Source: SBAX01 sp964646605 (GTDB lineage: Bacteria > Planctomycetota > Phycisphaerae > UBA1845). Taken from it: 64,000 nt of DNA. Positions within the stretch are counted from its first letter, which is position 1, and every line of letters starts with the position of its first letter. A model generated the notes under the pieces. It did not search any database, was not told the DNA's origin, and worked only from the letters and a program-made list of their open reading frames with translations. The stretch lies in the NCBI GenBank assembly GCA_964646605.1, contig CAZYEX010000047.1:1-64000 (forward strand). The letters run 5' to 3'. The position numbers were made by a program, and so were the translations under genes. Shown here piece by piece: positions 26,123-35,761 of this stretch.

Positions 26123-27503
26123 CCTTCGAAAGCACGTGCATATTCGCCATCGTCACCCCGCTCAGCATCGCCCCCACGATGCCCAGGTAACCCTGGTCCG
26201 TGCCGCAAAGGAACAAGTTCGACAGCGCTGTCCGCCCGTCGCGCCGTTTCCGCGGGCTGCCGTAGACCGCGCCGCTACGGTGACCAGTATACTCCTGAAT
26301 CGTCCGCGGGGTGAACATGTCCGTGTACACGATGTGGTCCGCGATGTTGGGCATGAACCGCCCCATCTGCTCCACCATACTCGGACGATACGCCTCCTTG
26401 GTCGCGGCGTACGTCGCGTCGTCCAGGGTGGCCCACCGATCGTAACTCGCCAGCCACGTCAACCGGGCGATCCCCTCGGGCATCCCCTCATGCCCCTCGT
26501 AGTTGTTCGGGCAGCACAAAATCCCCCCGCGTAGATCGACCGGCTCCAATGGGACCGCGTAAGTGAATTTCTGGGCGTCGTTGAAAAAGACGATCGCCGC
26601 CTCGTGCCCCAGCGCAGCCGGAGCGGCGTCCAAAACGCAAACCGACTCGACGAACGAAACCCGCCCCGCCTCCGTGGGTTCCACGCGGGGAGCGCCCTCG
26701 CCGCACAGCGCCATCGTCTCCGCGTACCCGGCCGACGACAGAATCACGTCCGCGGTCAGCGTCTCCCCGGATTCGAGTGCCACTTCGCTGACACGTCCAT
26801 CTCGGACGTGCAAGGCCTCGACCCCGCACCGCATCCGAATTTCCCCCCCGCACCCCCGATACTTCCGCACCAGGGCCTTGATGATCGTCCGCACCCCTTC
26901 CCGTGGCCGGGCAAAACCCTCCAGCAAGAGACTCTTGAACAGGGTCACAAACGACGTGAAGTCCATGTCATGCTCCTCGGCGCTGCCGTAGAGCATGATC
27001 GGACACAAGAGCATCTCGACCAGCATCGAGTCGCCGAACCGCTCGCGGAGAATCGGCCGCGTGGGCTGATACGGCGCGTCCAGCCGAGCGTCGTCGTACT
27101 CCTCGATGAATCGCACCAGCCGCCGAAAGTCGTCCGTCTCCCCCGGAAACTCCCTCGCCACCTCCTCGGTCAGCAAGCCGATGTCGTTGCTGAAACGAAG
27201 CCTCTTGCCGGGAAATCGAACCTCGGAGTAACGCTGGGGATGCAGATCGAACTCCTCGCGGGAAAGCCGAAGCTGTCGAAAAAGTCGATTCAGCGGCGCG
27301 TTCCGCCGCTCCACCCCCACGAAATTGGTCACCGCGTGAAGCCCGACGTCAAAGTCCCGCCCCTCGAGCCGATAGTACGAATTCAGCCCCCCGAAGGCGT
27401 AGTGCTTCTCGACGATGCACACCTTCTTGTCGAAGTAGGCCAGCCGTATCCCCGCCGCCAACCCCGACATCCCCGCCCCGATGATGACCACGTCATAGTG
27501 CAT
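26115..27503 (-). CDS. CrtI-like FAD-dependent oxidoreductase 2
   Basis: The product has 462 residues from the ATG at 27503, opening MHYDVVIIGAGMSGLAAGIRLAYF with the acidic IVEKHYAFGGLNSYY. The C-terminal NLFLCGTDQGYLGIVGAMLSG completes the FAD site. It is a distant relative of its downstream neighbour in the phytoene-desaturase-like family. The chemistry on an acyl chain is inferred from context only. The last residues (SKED) and the TGA come from a GAAGACTGAAG heptamer array, so the gene end has been reshaped by the repeat. Confidence 0.8.
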   Translation of the reverse strand: MHYDVVIIGAGMSGLAAGIRLAYFDKKVCIVEKHYAFGGLNSYYRLEGRDFDVGLHAVTNFVGVERRNAPLNRLFRQLRLSREEFDLHPQRYSEVRFPGKRLRFSNDIGLLTEEVAREFPGETDDFRRLVRFIEEYDDARLDAPYQPTRPILRERFGDSMLVEMLLCPIMLYGSAEEHDMDFTSFVTLFKSLLLEGFARPREGVRTIIKALVRKYRGCGGEIRMRCGVEALHVRDGRVSEVALESGETLTADVILSSAGYAETMALCGEGAPRVEPTEAGRVSFVESVCVLDAAPAALGHEAAIVFFNDAQKFTYAVPLEPVDLRGGILCCPNNYEGHEGMPEGIARLTWLASYDRWATLDDATYAATKEAYRPSMVEQMGRFMPNIADHIVYTDMFTPRTIQEYTGHRSGAVYGSPRKRRDGRTALSNLFLCGTDQGYLGIVGAMLSGVTMANMHVLSKED

Positions 27504-27595
27504 CACCCAAGAGTTTACCGCTCCGAGCCGCAACCGTCAGGAACCGTTCCCTTGACCAGGCAGCCGCCCCCCGTCAGCATGTAGCCGAGGATGTT

Positions 27596-27838
27596 ATGCA
27601 CGTACGTAATCTAGAACACTGGCTGAAGGCCAAGCCGTTCGAGCCGTTCGTCATGCAGCTTTCCAACGGCGAAAGGGTCAGCGTGAACCACCCCGACGCG
27701 GCCGTCCCGGGAACCAGCGCCGTCCTGGTCATCGACAAGCGCAACGGTCGCCTGCGCGGGTTCTCCCCCGTCTCTCTGTTCCACGTCGTGCGGATCGAAC
27801 CCGCCAACGGGACAAGACGTCGACAAGCCCGCGAGTGA
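27596..27838 (+). CDS. Small conserved hypothetical protein
   Basis: The 80-residue product runs from an N-terminal helix (LEHWLKAKPFEPFVMQLSNG) into beta strands (ERVSVNHPDAAV, SAVLVIDK) and ends with SPVSLFHVVRIE. The pattern 'KPFxPFxxxLxxGxxxxVxHPD' fits a small beta-rich family I have seen often in planctomycete genomes, but no function is known. It lies alone on the plus strand inside the minus-strand fatty-acid region. Confidence 0.55.
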   Translation: MHVRNLEHWLKAKPFEPFVMQLSNGERVSVNHPDAAVPGTSAVLVIDKRNGRLRGFSPVSLFHVVRIEPANGTRRRQARE

Positions 27839-27868
27839 ACGACCCAACCTGCCGAGAAAGGCGTGCTC

Positions 27869-28198
27869 TCAAATCATGTTCGCGCACGGGTCCGGCTCGC
27901 GGCCTTCGAGGCGGTCGAGGATTTCCCACTGCGGCGTGAAGCCGGGAAACGGGTTGGTAACGGTTTCCCAGCCGAAGATCATCCGGAACGTGTGGTACCC
28001 CACCGACGTCGGAACCGGAAACCGGTCGAAGATGTCCTTCCATCCACGAAAGAGGTCGAACGTCTCCGGCTCGGGAAGGATATAGAAGTCCCACGCCGTG
28101 CAGATCCTGTGAACGTAGTCGGCCTTGTCGTAGTCCGTATCCAGCGTATCCGGCGGCTCGTCAAAGTCGGGATAAACGGAATGGTCGAGGTACATCAT
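27869..28198 (-). CDS. Hypothetical protein coupled to the AbiEii-like gene
   Basis: The ATG at 28198 overlaps the upstream stop as ATGA. The 109-residue product is acidic and rich in Asp, Tyr, Phe and Trp (YDKADYVHRICTAWDFYILP, PFPGFTPQWEILDRLEG). It has no signal peptide or membrane helix. I do not recognise the family. Tight coupling to a nucleotidyltransferase-toxin-like gene suggests a two-gene module in which this could be the partner protein. Confidence 0.6.
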   Translation of the reverse strand: MMYLDHSVYPDFDEPPDTLDTDYDKADYVHRICTAWDFYILPEPETFDLFRGWKDIFDRFPVPTSVGYHTFRMIFGWETVTNPFPGFTPQWEILDRLEGREPDPCANMI

Positions 28199-28872
28199 GG
28201 CCCCATGTCCAGAAACTCCCGCCGGAACCACTCCCGTGTTTGCTGGGCTTTCGCTCGTTCCACGGCATCCTGAATCGAATCCAGAGGCCGCCGTGACTCC
28301 AGGGTCATCAGGTGGAATGCAACCTTGCTCTTGGCCGCATCAAGGGAGCCGCCGGGGTTCTTACGGCTCCATAACGTCCAGCACTCCGCAGGCGTCGTGA
28401 GTTTGGCCTGAGCCAAATGGGCGATGTCAAGAAAATCCCGCGCCGCCCCACGCTCCACGAGCGCGTTCATCTTGGCGCCGATGTTCTCGTGGAGAGTCTC
28501 CAACACGATCGGCGGCCACGGACTTGGGCCCGGCGGCTCCAGCTCCACCGACCGTACCGCGATTTGGAAAGAGAACCGTTTCTTTCCGGCGCGATGCATC
28601 TCGAATGAAATCGTCTCCCCGAATCGGCGCTCGCGCAGGTCGTGACCGGTCAGGCCGGAAACCTCACGCATGGCCTGGGCGATAGCGCGCTCCGCCATAG
28701 CGGATGGCTTGGAACGCCACCACGCGTCGATATCGTGGGTCGTTCGATAGTCGGTGTAATGCTGAAGCGCGAAGTAGCCGCCCAACACGATCTCGCTTGC
28801 CTCCACGCGGCCGGCGAGACCGCCAAGTACTTTTTCGGCAAGCGGGTCGAGGTTGCGCGGTTTTTCCGGCAC
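28195..28872 (-). CDS. Nucleotidyltransferase of AbiEii/AbiGii toxin type
   Basis: The segment VLGGYFALQHYTDYRTTHDIDAWW matches the AbiEii nucleotidyltransferase core: G-G with later TxDID. A helical region ends with RDFLDIAHLAQ, also typical. AbiE toxins block growth by nucleotide transfer; some relatives serve in phage defence. I place the start at a GTG (28872) just after the ACP stop. A start at 28941 would overlap the ACP gene by 49 bases and encode residues that read as shadow. The usual AbiEi antitoxin is absent; the coupled downstream gene may replace it. Confidence 0.65.
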   Translation of the reverse strand: MPEKPRNLDPLAEKVLGGLAGRVEASEIVLGGYFALQHYTDYRTTHDIDAWWRSKPSAMAERAIAQAMREVSGLTGHDLRERRFGETISFEMHRAGKKRFSFQIAVRSVELEPPGPSPWPPIVLETLHENIGAKMNALVERGAARDFLDIAHLAQAKLTTPAECWTLWSRKNPGGSLDAAKSKVAFHLMTLESRRPLDSIQDAVERAKAQQTREWFRREFLDMGP

Positions 28873-28892
28873 GAAGACCGTTCCGATGCGTT

Positions 28893-29189
28893 TTACGCTC
28901 CAACGACAGCCGCGAACTTGGGACTCAGATACTCCACGCACCCGTCGAGCGTCGCCAGCCTGGGGTAATCCTCTTTCGGAACCTCGATCTTATAGCGCTT
29001 GCGAAGCTCCATCACGATGTCCAGAAAATCCATCGAGTCCATGTCCAGCTGATCGCGCAGGCGCACGTCGCTCTTCACGTCGGATAGGTCGGCGTCGGGC
29101 GCGACCACCGCGATGATGCCCAGGACGATGTCCTTGACATACTTACCGTTGACGCCCGCAGCAGAAATGTCGCTCACTAGCTTATGCAC
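28893..29189 (-). CDS. Acyl carrier protein (dedicated)
   Basis: The 98-residue product contains LRDQLDMDSMDFLDIVMELRKRYKIEVP, with the DSM phosphopantetheine serine and the acidic helix II typical of ACPs. The first GTG (29189) overlaps the FabF stop by 13 bases. A second GTG at 29177 shares one base with the stop and is equally possible. Lying next to FabF, with a PPTase in the same gene set, it probably serves a specialised chain. The C-terminus (SPKFAAVVGA) extends a little past the usual end. Confidence 0.85.
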   Translation of the reverse strand: MHKLVSDISAAGVNGKYVKDIVLGIIAVVAPDADLSDVKSDVRLRDQLDMDSMDFLDIVMELRKRYKIEVPKEDYPRLATLDGCVEYLSPKFAAVVGA

Positions 29190-30415
29190 CGTTTCACCAC
29201 CACCGCCGAGTTAATCCCCAGCATTCCAAAGGAGTTATTCAGGATGTAATCCACCGGTCCCGCCTGCCGCGGCTCGTTCACCACCAGGTTCCGCACCGCG
29301 CACCGCGGATCCGGCTCCGTCACGTTGATCGTCGGATGAACCACGCCGTCCTCGAACGAACCCAAGTTCCCCGCCAATTCCAAGGCCCCCGCCGCGCCCA
29401 TCGCATGTCCGATGAAGCTCTTGGTGTTGTTCACGTACACTCCGTCAAAGTCTCCGAACACCTGCCGCAGGGCCGTCGCCTCCTGGATGTCGCCCGTCTC
29501 CGTCGCCGTCGCGTGCGTGCTGACGATATCCACGTCCCGAGGCCTGATGCCCGCCCGCTCGATCGCCAGCGTCATGCACTCCGCAATACGCTCGGGATCG
29601 GGAAGCACCGGGTCGTTGGCGTCGGAGTTCATCGCGTATCCGACAACCTCCGCGACGATCGTCGCCCGCCGCTTTTTGGCGTCCGAAAGGCGCTCCAGCA
29701 CGAACACGCACCCGCCCTCCGACACCACGATGCCGTTCCGCGCCGCATCGAACGGTCGGCAGGCCTTGCTCGGATCCTCGTGCGACGCCAGTGCGTTTTC
29801 CGCCGCAAAACTCGCAAAAATCCCGAAGGAGTGGATCGCCTCCGAAACTCCGCCCGCCAGCGCCAGGTCCACCTCACCCAGGCGGAGCATCTGCACGCCC
29901 TGGATCAGCCCGGCGTTTCCCGCGGCACAGGCCGCACCGATCGTGTAGTGCGGTCCTCGCAGCCCCAGGTTCACCGTCACCTCCCCAGCCGGGTTGTTCG
30001 CCACCGTCCGGGGGTTGTGGTGATGCGACCAATACTTCGTGTCATAGTCGTATTGCCGGATCACGTCAATCTCGTTCTCCGTCTCGACCGTCCCATGTTC
30101 GGTAATTCCCAGGAAAGTCCCCACCCGTGAAAGATCAATCCGCGAAAGGTCCAAACCGGCGCTGCGCAGGGCTTCGTTCGCGCAATAAATCGAAACCGCC
30201 CCCGCCCGCGTCCCCCGACGACGATCCTTTTTTGATTGATACTTGGTTTCCTCGAAGCGGCAGACGCCCGCCAACACGCGACCCATGAACCGCGTCTCGA
30301 TGGTCGTGATCCCCGAAACCCCGCCTAACAGATTCCGCCGAAACTGGGACAGACTGTCCCCGTTCGGTGCGGTGAGACCGACACCCGTGATAACGATACG
30401 TTCCTTTGGGATCAT
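29177..30415 (-). CDS. fabF: Beta-ketoacyl-ACP synthase II (FabF family)
   Basis: This condensing enzyme extends acyl-ACP by two carbons from malonyl-ACP. The 412-residue product has nucleophile Cys in GAACAAGNAGL, first His in THATATETGD and the Lys/His pair in NNTKSFIGHAMGAAGALE, all intact. The end GMLGINSAVVVKR is standard for the fold. It overlaps the ACP start. The clustered FabZ, FabI, ACP and PPTase suggest a self-contained elongation system apart from the housekeeping set. Confidence 0.88.
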   Translation of the reverse strand: MIPKERIVITGVGLTAPNGDSLSQFRRNLLGGVSGITTIETRFMGRVLAGVCRFEETKYQSKKDRRRGTRAGAVSIYCANEALRSAGLDLSRIDLSRVGTFLGITEHGTVETENEIDVIRQYDYDTKYWSHHHNPRTVANNPAGEVTVNLGLRGPHYTIGAACAAGNAGLIQGVQMLRLGEVDLALAGGVSEAIHSFGIFASFAAENALASHEDPSKACRPFDAARNGIVVSEGGCVFVLERLSDAKKRRATIVAEVVGYAMNSDANDPVLPDPERIAECMTLAIERAGIRPRDVDIVSTHATATETGDIQEATALRQVFGDFDGVYVNNTKSFIGHAMGAAGALELAGNLGSFEDGVVHPTINVTEPDPRCAVRNLVVNEPRQAGPVDYILNNSFGMLGINSAVVVKRCIS

Positions 30416-30487
30416 TGCGTCCGCGCTATCCCCGCGACCGCTGCGGGGCTGACCGCCGCAAACGCAGCGGGTTCAAACCAGCCCATC

Positions 30488-31537
30488 TTAGCAGCTTCGG
30501 TCGCCGCGCGAACCGGTCGCCCCGCGGCCATCTTGGCGGCCACCTTCGGCTTGTTCGTGCCATGACCGCTTGAGGCGTTCGACCCCCACCGCAGCGGTAA
30601 CCCGGACGAACTCGCCGATATCCACGCGAGCCGCAGAAATGTTAAAATAGTGAGCTTTGGCAAGTTGCGTCGCAACGAACCTAGTCATCGGCGGCTCTGT
30701 TGCCAACCACAACGATCGGTAAAGCACTTCCATCGCGGCACCCGCGAGGTACGCCGTCCGAAACGAAACCGAACGGGTGACCCGTGGCAAACCGGCGGCG
30801 GCTAGAATCGTATCGATCCAGGACCACAGGCAAACCGGTTCACCCTGGCTAAGGAAGTAGGCTTTGCCAGCGCATCGCCCGCCGGGGCCAAGGACGTCGG
30901 CGGCGAGAACATGCGCCAAGGCCGCGTTCTCGACGTAGGTGATGTCTACCAGATTGCGTCCGTCGCCAACGCGGACCAGTCGCCCGCGACGCGCTCGGTC
31001 AAGAACTCGTGGAATCAGGTGCGGGTCCCCGGGTCCCCAGATTAGGTGCGGACGCAAAGCGATGGTCGCCAGATGCGGCCCGTTCGCCGCCAGAACCATC
31101 CGTTCCGCCGCGGCTTTGGTTTCGGGATACGCAGCCAGGTAACCATCGGGGTACGGTTGGCTTTCATCCACCCCGCACAGATCGTCTTTTCCGAACACCA
31201 CGCTCGGTGTGCTGGTATAGACGAGCTTGGAAACCCCGTTCGCACGGCAGGCGTCGAGGACGTTCCGCGTGCCGCCGACGTTGATCGAAAGGTACTCGCG
31301 CCGCGGTCCCCAGACTCCGGCCTTGGCTGCGCAATGGAAAACGGTGTCAACGTTTTGGCACGCTGCCCGCACCACCGCGGCGTCCCGGACGTCGCCCCGG
31401 ATCGTTCTGATGCCCACGGTCTCAAGTTGCGGATAGACGCTACGCCCCAGGACGGTGACCTCGTCGCCGCGCTCCCGCAACATCCGCGAGATGCGACTCC
31501 CCAGAAACCCCCCGCCCCCGGTGACCAAAGCCTTCAT
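30488..31537 (-). CDS. NAD-dependent epimerase/reductase, OleD-like
   Basis: The start is the ATG at 31537 opening MKALVTGGGGFLGSRISRML; frames further upstream are shadow. The 349-residue product has catalytic YPETK and a long stretch, ALRPHLIWGPGDPHLIPRVL, VDITYVENAALAH, AGKAYFLSQGEP and EPPMTRF, that I recall as characteristic of OleD. OleD reduces a 2-alkyl-3-ketoacid in head-to-head hydrocarbon synthesis. OleA, OleB and OleC are not in the window. The enzyme may instead reduce a keto intermediate of the neighbouring FabF. The last 20 or so residues are basic and unlike the family. Upstream, 147 bases separate it from the divergent moeA. Confidence 0.8.
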   Translation of the reverse strand: MKALVTGGGGFLGSRISRMLRERGDEVTVLGRSVYPQLETVGIRTIRGDVRDAAVVRAACQNVDTVFHCAAKAGVWGPRREYLSINVGGTRNVLDACRANGVSKLVYTSTPSVVFGKDDLCGVDESQPYPDGYLAAYPETKAAAERMVLAANGPHLATIALRPHLIWGPGDPHLIPRVLDRARRGRLVRVGDGRNLVDITYVENAALAHVLAADVLGPGGRCAGKAYFLSQGEPVCLWSWIDTILAAAGLPRVTRSVSFRTAYLAGAAMEVLYRSLWLATEPPMTRFVATQLAKAHYFNISAARVDIGEFVRVTAAVGVERLKRSWHEQAEGGRQDGRGATGSRGDRSC

Positions 31538-31684
31538 TGTCGAAGCATCTTGGCGGCGCAGCCCGCGGTCAAGCCCGATCCACAATCGACACCCGATCGA
31601 ACCCGCATACCCCGCCACAGTTGGATCCTGGGCCGTCGGAGTGCCCTCGCTGGGACAACCACCCGCGAAGGCTACAATGCACCC

Positions 31685-32899
31685 ATGCTTGACGTATCGG
31701 AAGCACAACGGATTGTCCTCGCGCGGATCCAACCGCTTCCGACGGTAGAGCTTGCCTTGCGCGACGCGGGCCATCGAACGCTCGCGGCGGCAATCCATTG
31801 TGATCTCGACGACCCGCCGTTTGATCGCTCGGTCATGGACGGCCACGCGGTGCGTGGGGCAGACGTCGCTGCCGTCCCGGTAACCTTGACCGTCGTAGGG
31901 CAGATCGCCGCGGGACACGTAAGCGAGCGTCTCCTTGGCTCTGGCGAGGCCGTGCAGATCAACACCGGCGCTCCCCTGCCGACCGGCGCCGACGCCGTCG
32001 TTCGTATCGAGGTCACGGAAACAATCAACGACGGGCTTGGCGTGGTGGTGAAGGAAGCCGCAAGCGTCGGACAATTCATCACCCCCCGCGGCGCCTACGC
32101 GAAGGCCGGTCGGACTATCCTGGAACCTGGAACCGTCCTGACCCCCGTCCACATGGGCGTCGCCGCTACCGCGGGTGCCGCCCGGGTCCGGGTCTACCGG
32201 CAACCCACCGTCGCCGTACTGACTACCGGCGATGAACTGGTCGATGTCGACCAAACGCCGCTCCCCGCGCAGATTCGCAACTCCAATCAGTACCTCCTGG
32301 AGGCGCTGATCGACTCCGCCCACGCCCAAACTGTGCTGCTCGGCACCGTCGGCGACGATCGCCCGCTCCTTCACCGCAAAGTCGCGGAGGGACTCGCGTG
32401 CGACGTTCTATGCATCACCGGCGGGGTCTCCGTGGGGGCGTTCGACTTCGTACCCGACATCCTGCGTGAGCACGGAGCGTCGTTTCACGTCCACAAAATG
32501 GCCATCAAGCCTGGCCGACCCACGATCTTCGCAACAAGTCCAAACGGCAAGCTCATCTTCGCCCTGCCCGGCAACCCGGTCAGCGCCTTCGTGGGATTCG
32601 AGCTTCTGGTCCGACCGGCTCTTGCGGCCTTGCAGGGACGACCTGACGCCCTACCGCAACCCATGCAGGCCACGCTCCGCGGAACGCTTCCCGCCACCGC
32701 GAACCGCCGCAGCTTCTACCCCGCGCGAGCCGCGATCGACGACCGTGGTCAATGGGAGGTGCATACGTTATCCTGGCATGGGTCGGGCGACTCGTTGGGA
32801 ATGGCCGGAGCGAACGCCATGATTATGCGGCCGCCGCAATCCGCAGCCGTGGATTTCGGCGACGCCGTGTCGGTGTTTCTCCTGGGATGGGACGGGTAA
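31685..32899 (+). CDS. moeA: Molybdopterin molybdotransferase MoeA
   Basis: MoeA inserts molybdate into adenylated molybdopterin in Moco biosynthesis. The 404-residue product has FDRSVMDGHAVRGAD, GEAVQINTGAPLPTGADAVV, TTGDEL, NSNQYLL, CITGGVSVGAFDFV and ALPGNPVSAFVGFELL, all hallmarks of the family. The start at 31685 is just before MLDVSEAQRIVL; longer upstream frames are antisense to the OleD-like gene. No other moa or moe genes or molybdoenzymes are in the window. The end overlaps possible lnt starts. Confidence 0.93.
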   Translation: MLDVSEAQRIVLARIQPLPTVELALRDAGHRTLAAAIHCDLDDPPFDRSVMDGHAVRGADVAAVPVTLTVVGQIAAGHVSERLLGSGEAVQINTGAPLPTGADAVVRIEVTETINDGLGVVVKEAASVGQFITPRGAYAKAGRTILEPGTVLTPVHMGVAATAGAARVRVYRQPTVAVLTTGDELVDVDQTPLPAQIRNSNQYLLEALIDSAHAQTVLLGTVGDDRPLLHRKVAEGLACDVLCITGGVSVGAFDFVPDILREHGASFHVHKMAIKPGRPTIFATSPNGKLIFALPGNPVSAFVGFELLVRPALAALQGRPDALPQPMQATLRGTLPATANRRSFYPARAAIDDRGQWEVHTLSWHGSGDSLGMAGANAMIMRPPQSAAVDFGDAVSVFLLGWDG

Positions 32900-32928
32900 A
32901 CGCGGAGCGAACGCCCGATCGGCCAAGG

Positions 32929-34665
32929 ATGGACCTTCCCTTGAACCCTCCAACATCATCCCCCAGCGACAGCCCACCCACGCGAACCACGGCGGGCATC
33001 GCCCTTGTGATCGATCGCCACGGGCCGCTGCTGATCCTCGCCGCCGGCAGCGCCATTTTGCAGGGCCTCATCTTCGCCCCGATCTCCCTGTGGCCATTCG
33101 CCTTCGTGTGCATGGTCCCTTGGCTGCTTCTGACCGCGGCCACGACACAAGCGCCGCGCGTGTACTTCTACAGTTTCCTACTCGGCTTGGCCTCGTTCTT
33201 GATCAACATGCGCTGGCTCTACGCCGCCACGGGCATCGGGTATGCGACGCTCGCCATGTACCAAGCGGTCTACTTCCCGCTGGTCGCCTGCCCCGTTCGA
33301 CACGCGGTCCGCCGTCGACATTGGCCTCTGGCGATCGTCTTTCCGCTCATTTGGACGGGCAGCGAGATGCTCCGCGCCGTAGTGATTACGGGATTCCCCT
33401 GGTTTTTCCTCTCCCACAGCCTGTACAGCGCGTTGACGCTCATTCAGGTGAGCGATTTGGTCGGCGCTTACGGCGTCAGCTTCGTTATCGCCGCGGTCAA
33501 TGGAGCGCTGGCCGACGTCATTCTGGCCCGCCGCGCCAGGACGACGTTCGGTCGGCCGCCCACCTGGCGCGCTGCGCGGTTCAGCATCATCTTTGCCGCA
33601 ACTCTCCTGCTCGCCACCGTCGTCTATGGACAGGTTCAACTCCGTCGCGGAACGACGTCGGAAGGTCCCAAGGTCGCCATTCTCCAAGGCGACTACTTCA
33701 TTTCCGTCGCCGGTCCGGACGCCGAGGACCGCGACAAGATGCGGACCTATTTCGACATGCTCGACGAGGCGGCCAAGGAAAAACCCGATCTGTTTCTGCT
33801 TCCCGAAACGCCGTGGTATATGTTCCTGAATGCCGAAGCCCGCGACATCTTCCCGCTCTCGCGCACCAGCTTCAACCACCTTCAACGCCACGCCACGCGC
33901 CAAAAAGCCTACGTGGTCACGGGCAGCGCCTCCCAGGAACAGACGCCCTACGATCTTCTAGCCACCGAACGCCGCTACAACTCCGCCACCGTTTTTTCTC
34001 CCGACGGCTCCGAGCCGGGCCGCTACGACAAAATCCACCTCGTTTACTTCGGCGAGGTCGTCCCCTTCCGCTTCGGGAGGCTGCGTCCCATCTATCTGTG
34101 GCTCAACCGCATGATGCCCTTCGGCGGGGCCGAGTTCGGGCTCGAGTATTCGCTCTTCGCAGGGCGAGAGTTTCGCACGTTCGCCATGCAGCCCAAGTCC
34201 CAGACTGGAGAGTCGTACCGCTTCGGCACGCCCATTTGCTACGAGGACGTCATGCCCTACGTCAGCCGCGAGTTCGTCAGCGGCGGCGCCTCCGAAAAGC
34301 GTGTCGATTTCCTGCTCAACATCAGCAACGACGGCTGGTACGGACGCGGGTCACAACAACCGCAGCACCTGGCCATCTGCGTTTTTCGCGCCGTCGAGAA
34401 CCGCGTCGGCATCGCTCGCGCCGTCACCACCGGCGTGAGTGCCTTCATCGATCCCTCCGGACTGATCCGCGACCGCGTCACCGGACAGTCCGGCAAGAAC
34501 TGGCCGGGCGAGTCGGGGTTCCGCGTGGCCAACATCTCCACCGATTCCCGCTACACTCTCTACTCCAAGTACGGCGATTGGTTTGCTTGGGGTTGTGCTC
34601 TCGCGTGGCTGCTGATCTACGTGGATTATTGGATCGCCCGGGCGCGGGCCTTGGCCGAGGAGTGA
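32929..34665 (+). CDS. lnt: Apolipoprotein N-acyltransferase Lnt
   Basis: Lnt adds the third acyl chain to lipoproteins in the inner membrane. The product has about 578 residues. The N-terminal half is a multi-helix membrane region ending near SFVIAAVNGALADVIL. The nitrilase-like domain follows, with catalytic Glu (FLLPETPW), Lys (RYDKIHLVYFGE) and Cys (GTPICYEDVMPY), plus NISNDGWYG and a final membrane helix. The ATG at 32929 is a cautious choice; one at 32887 would overlap moeA by 13 bases. The gene after it encodes a lipoprotein, a natural substrate. Confidence 0.9.
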   Translation: MDLPLNPPTSSPSDSPPTRTTAGIALVIDRHGPLLILAAGSAILQGLIFAPISLWPFAFVCMVPWLLLTAATTQAPRVYFYSFLLGLASFLINMRWLYAATGIGYATLAMYQAVYFPLVACPVRHAVRRRHWPLAIVFPLIWTGSEMLRAVVITGFPWFFLSHSLYSALTLIQVSDLVGAYGVSFVIAAVNGALADVILARRARTTFGRPPTWRAARFSIIFAATLLLATVVYGQVQLRRGTTSEGPKVAILQGDYFISVAGPDAEDRDKMRTYFDMLDEAAKEKPDLFLLPETPWYMFLNAEARDIFPLSRTSFNHLQRHATRQKAYVVTGSASQEQTPYDLLATERRYNSATVFSPDGSEPGRYDKIHLVYFGEVVPFRFGRLRPIYLWLNRMMPFGGAEFGLEYSLFAGREFRTFAMQPKSQTGESYRFGTPICYEDVMPYVSREFVSGGASEKRVDFLLNISNDGWYGRGSQQPQHLAICVFRAVENRVGIARAVTTGVSAFIDPSGLIRDRVTGQSGKNWPGESGFRVANISTDSRYTLYSKYGDWFAWGCALAWLLIYVDYWIARARALAEE

Positions 34666-34672
34666 GAACCGA

Positions 34673-35755
<1,083 letters not shown>

Positions 35756-35761
35756 ACGGCC

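Noticed and set aside
24561..27503. Carotenoid biosynthesis operon
   Set aside because: Two CrtI-like proteins are present but there is no phytoene synthase, cyclase or prenyl synthase. The neighbours are fatty-acid genes.
21929..31537. Claim that the organism makes ladderanes or is an anammox bacterium
   Set aside because: Only a gene-type resemblance exists. No anammox metabolism genes are in the window, and CrtI-like plus Fab genes are not specific.
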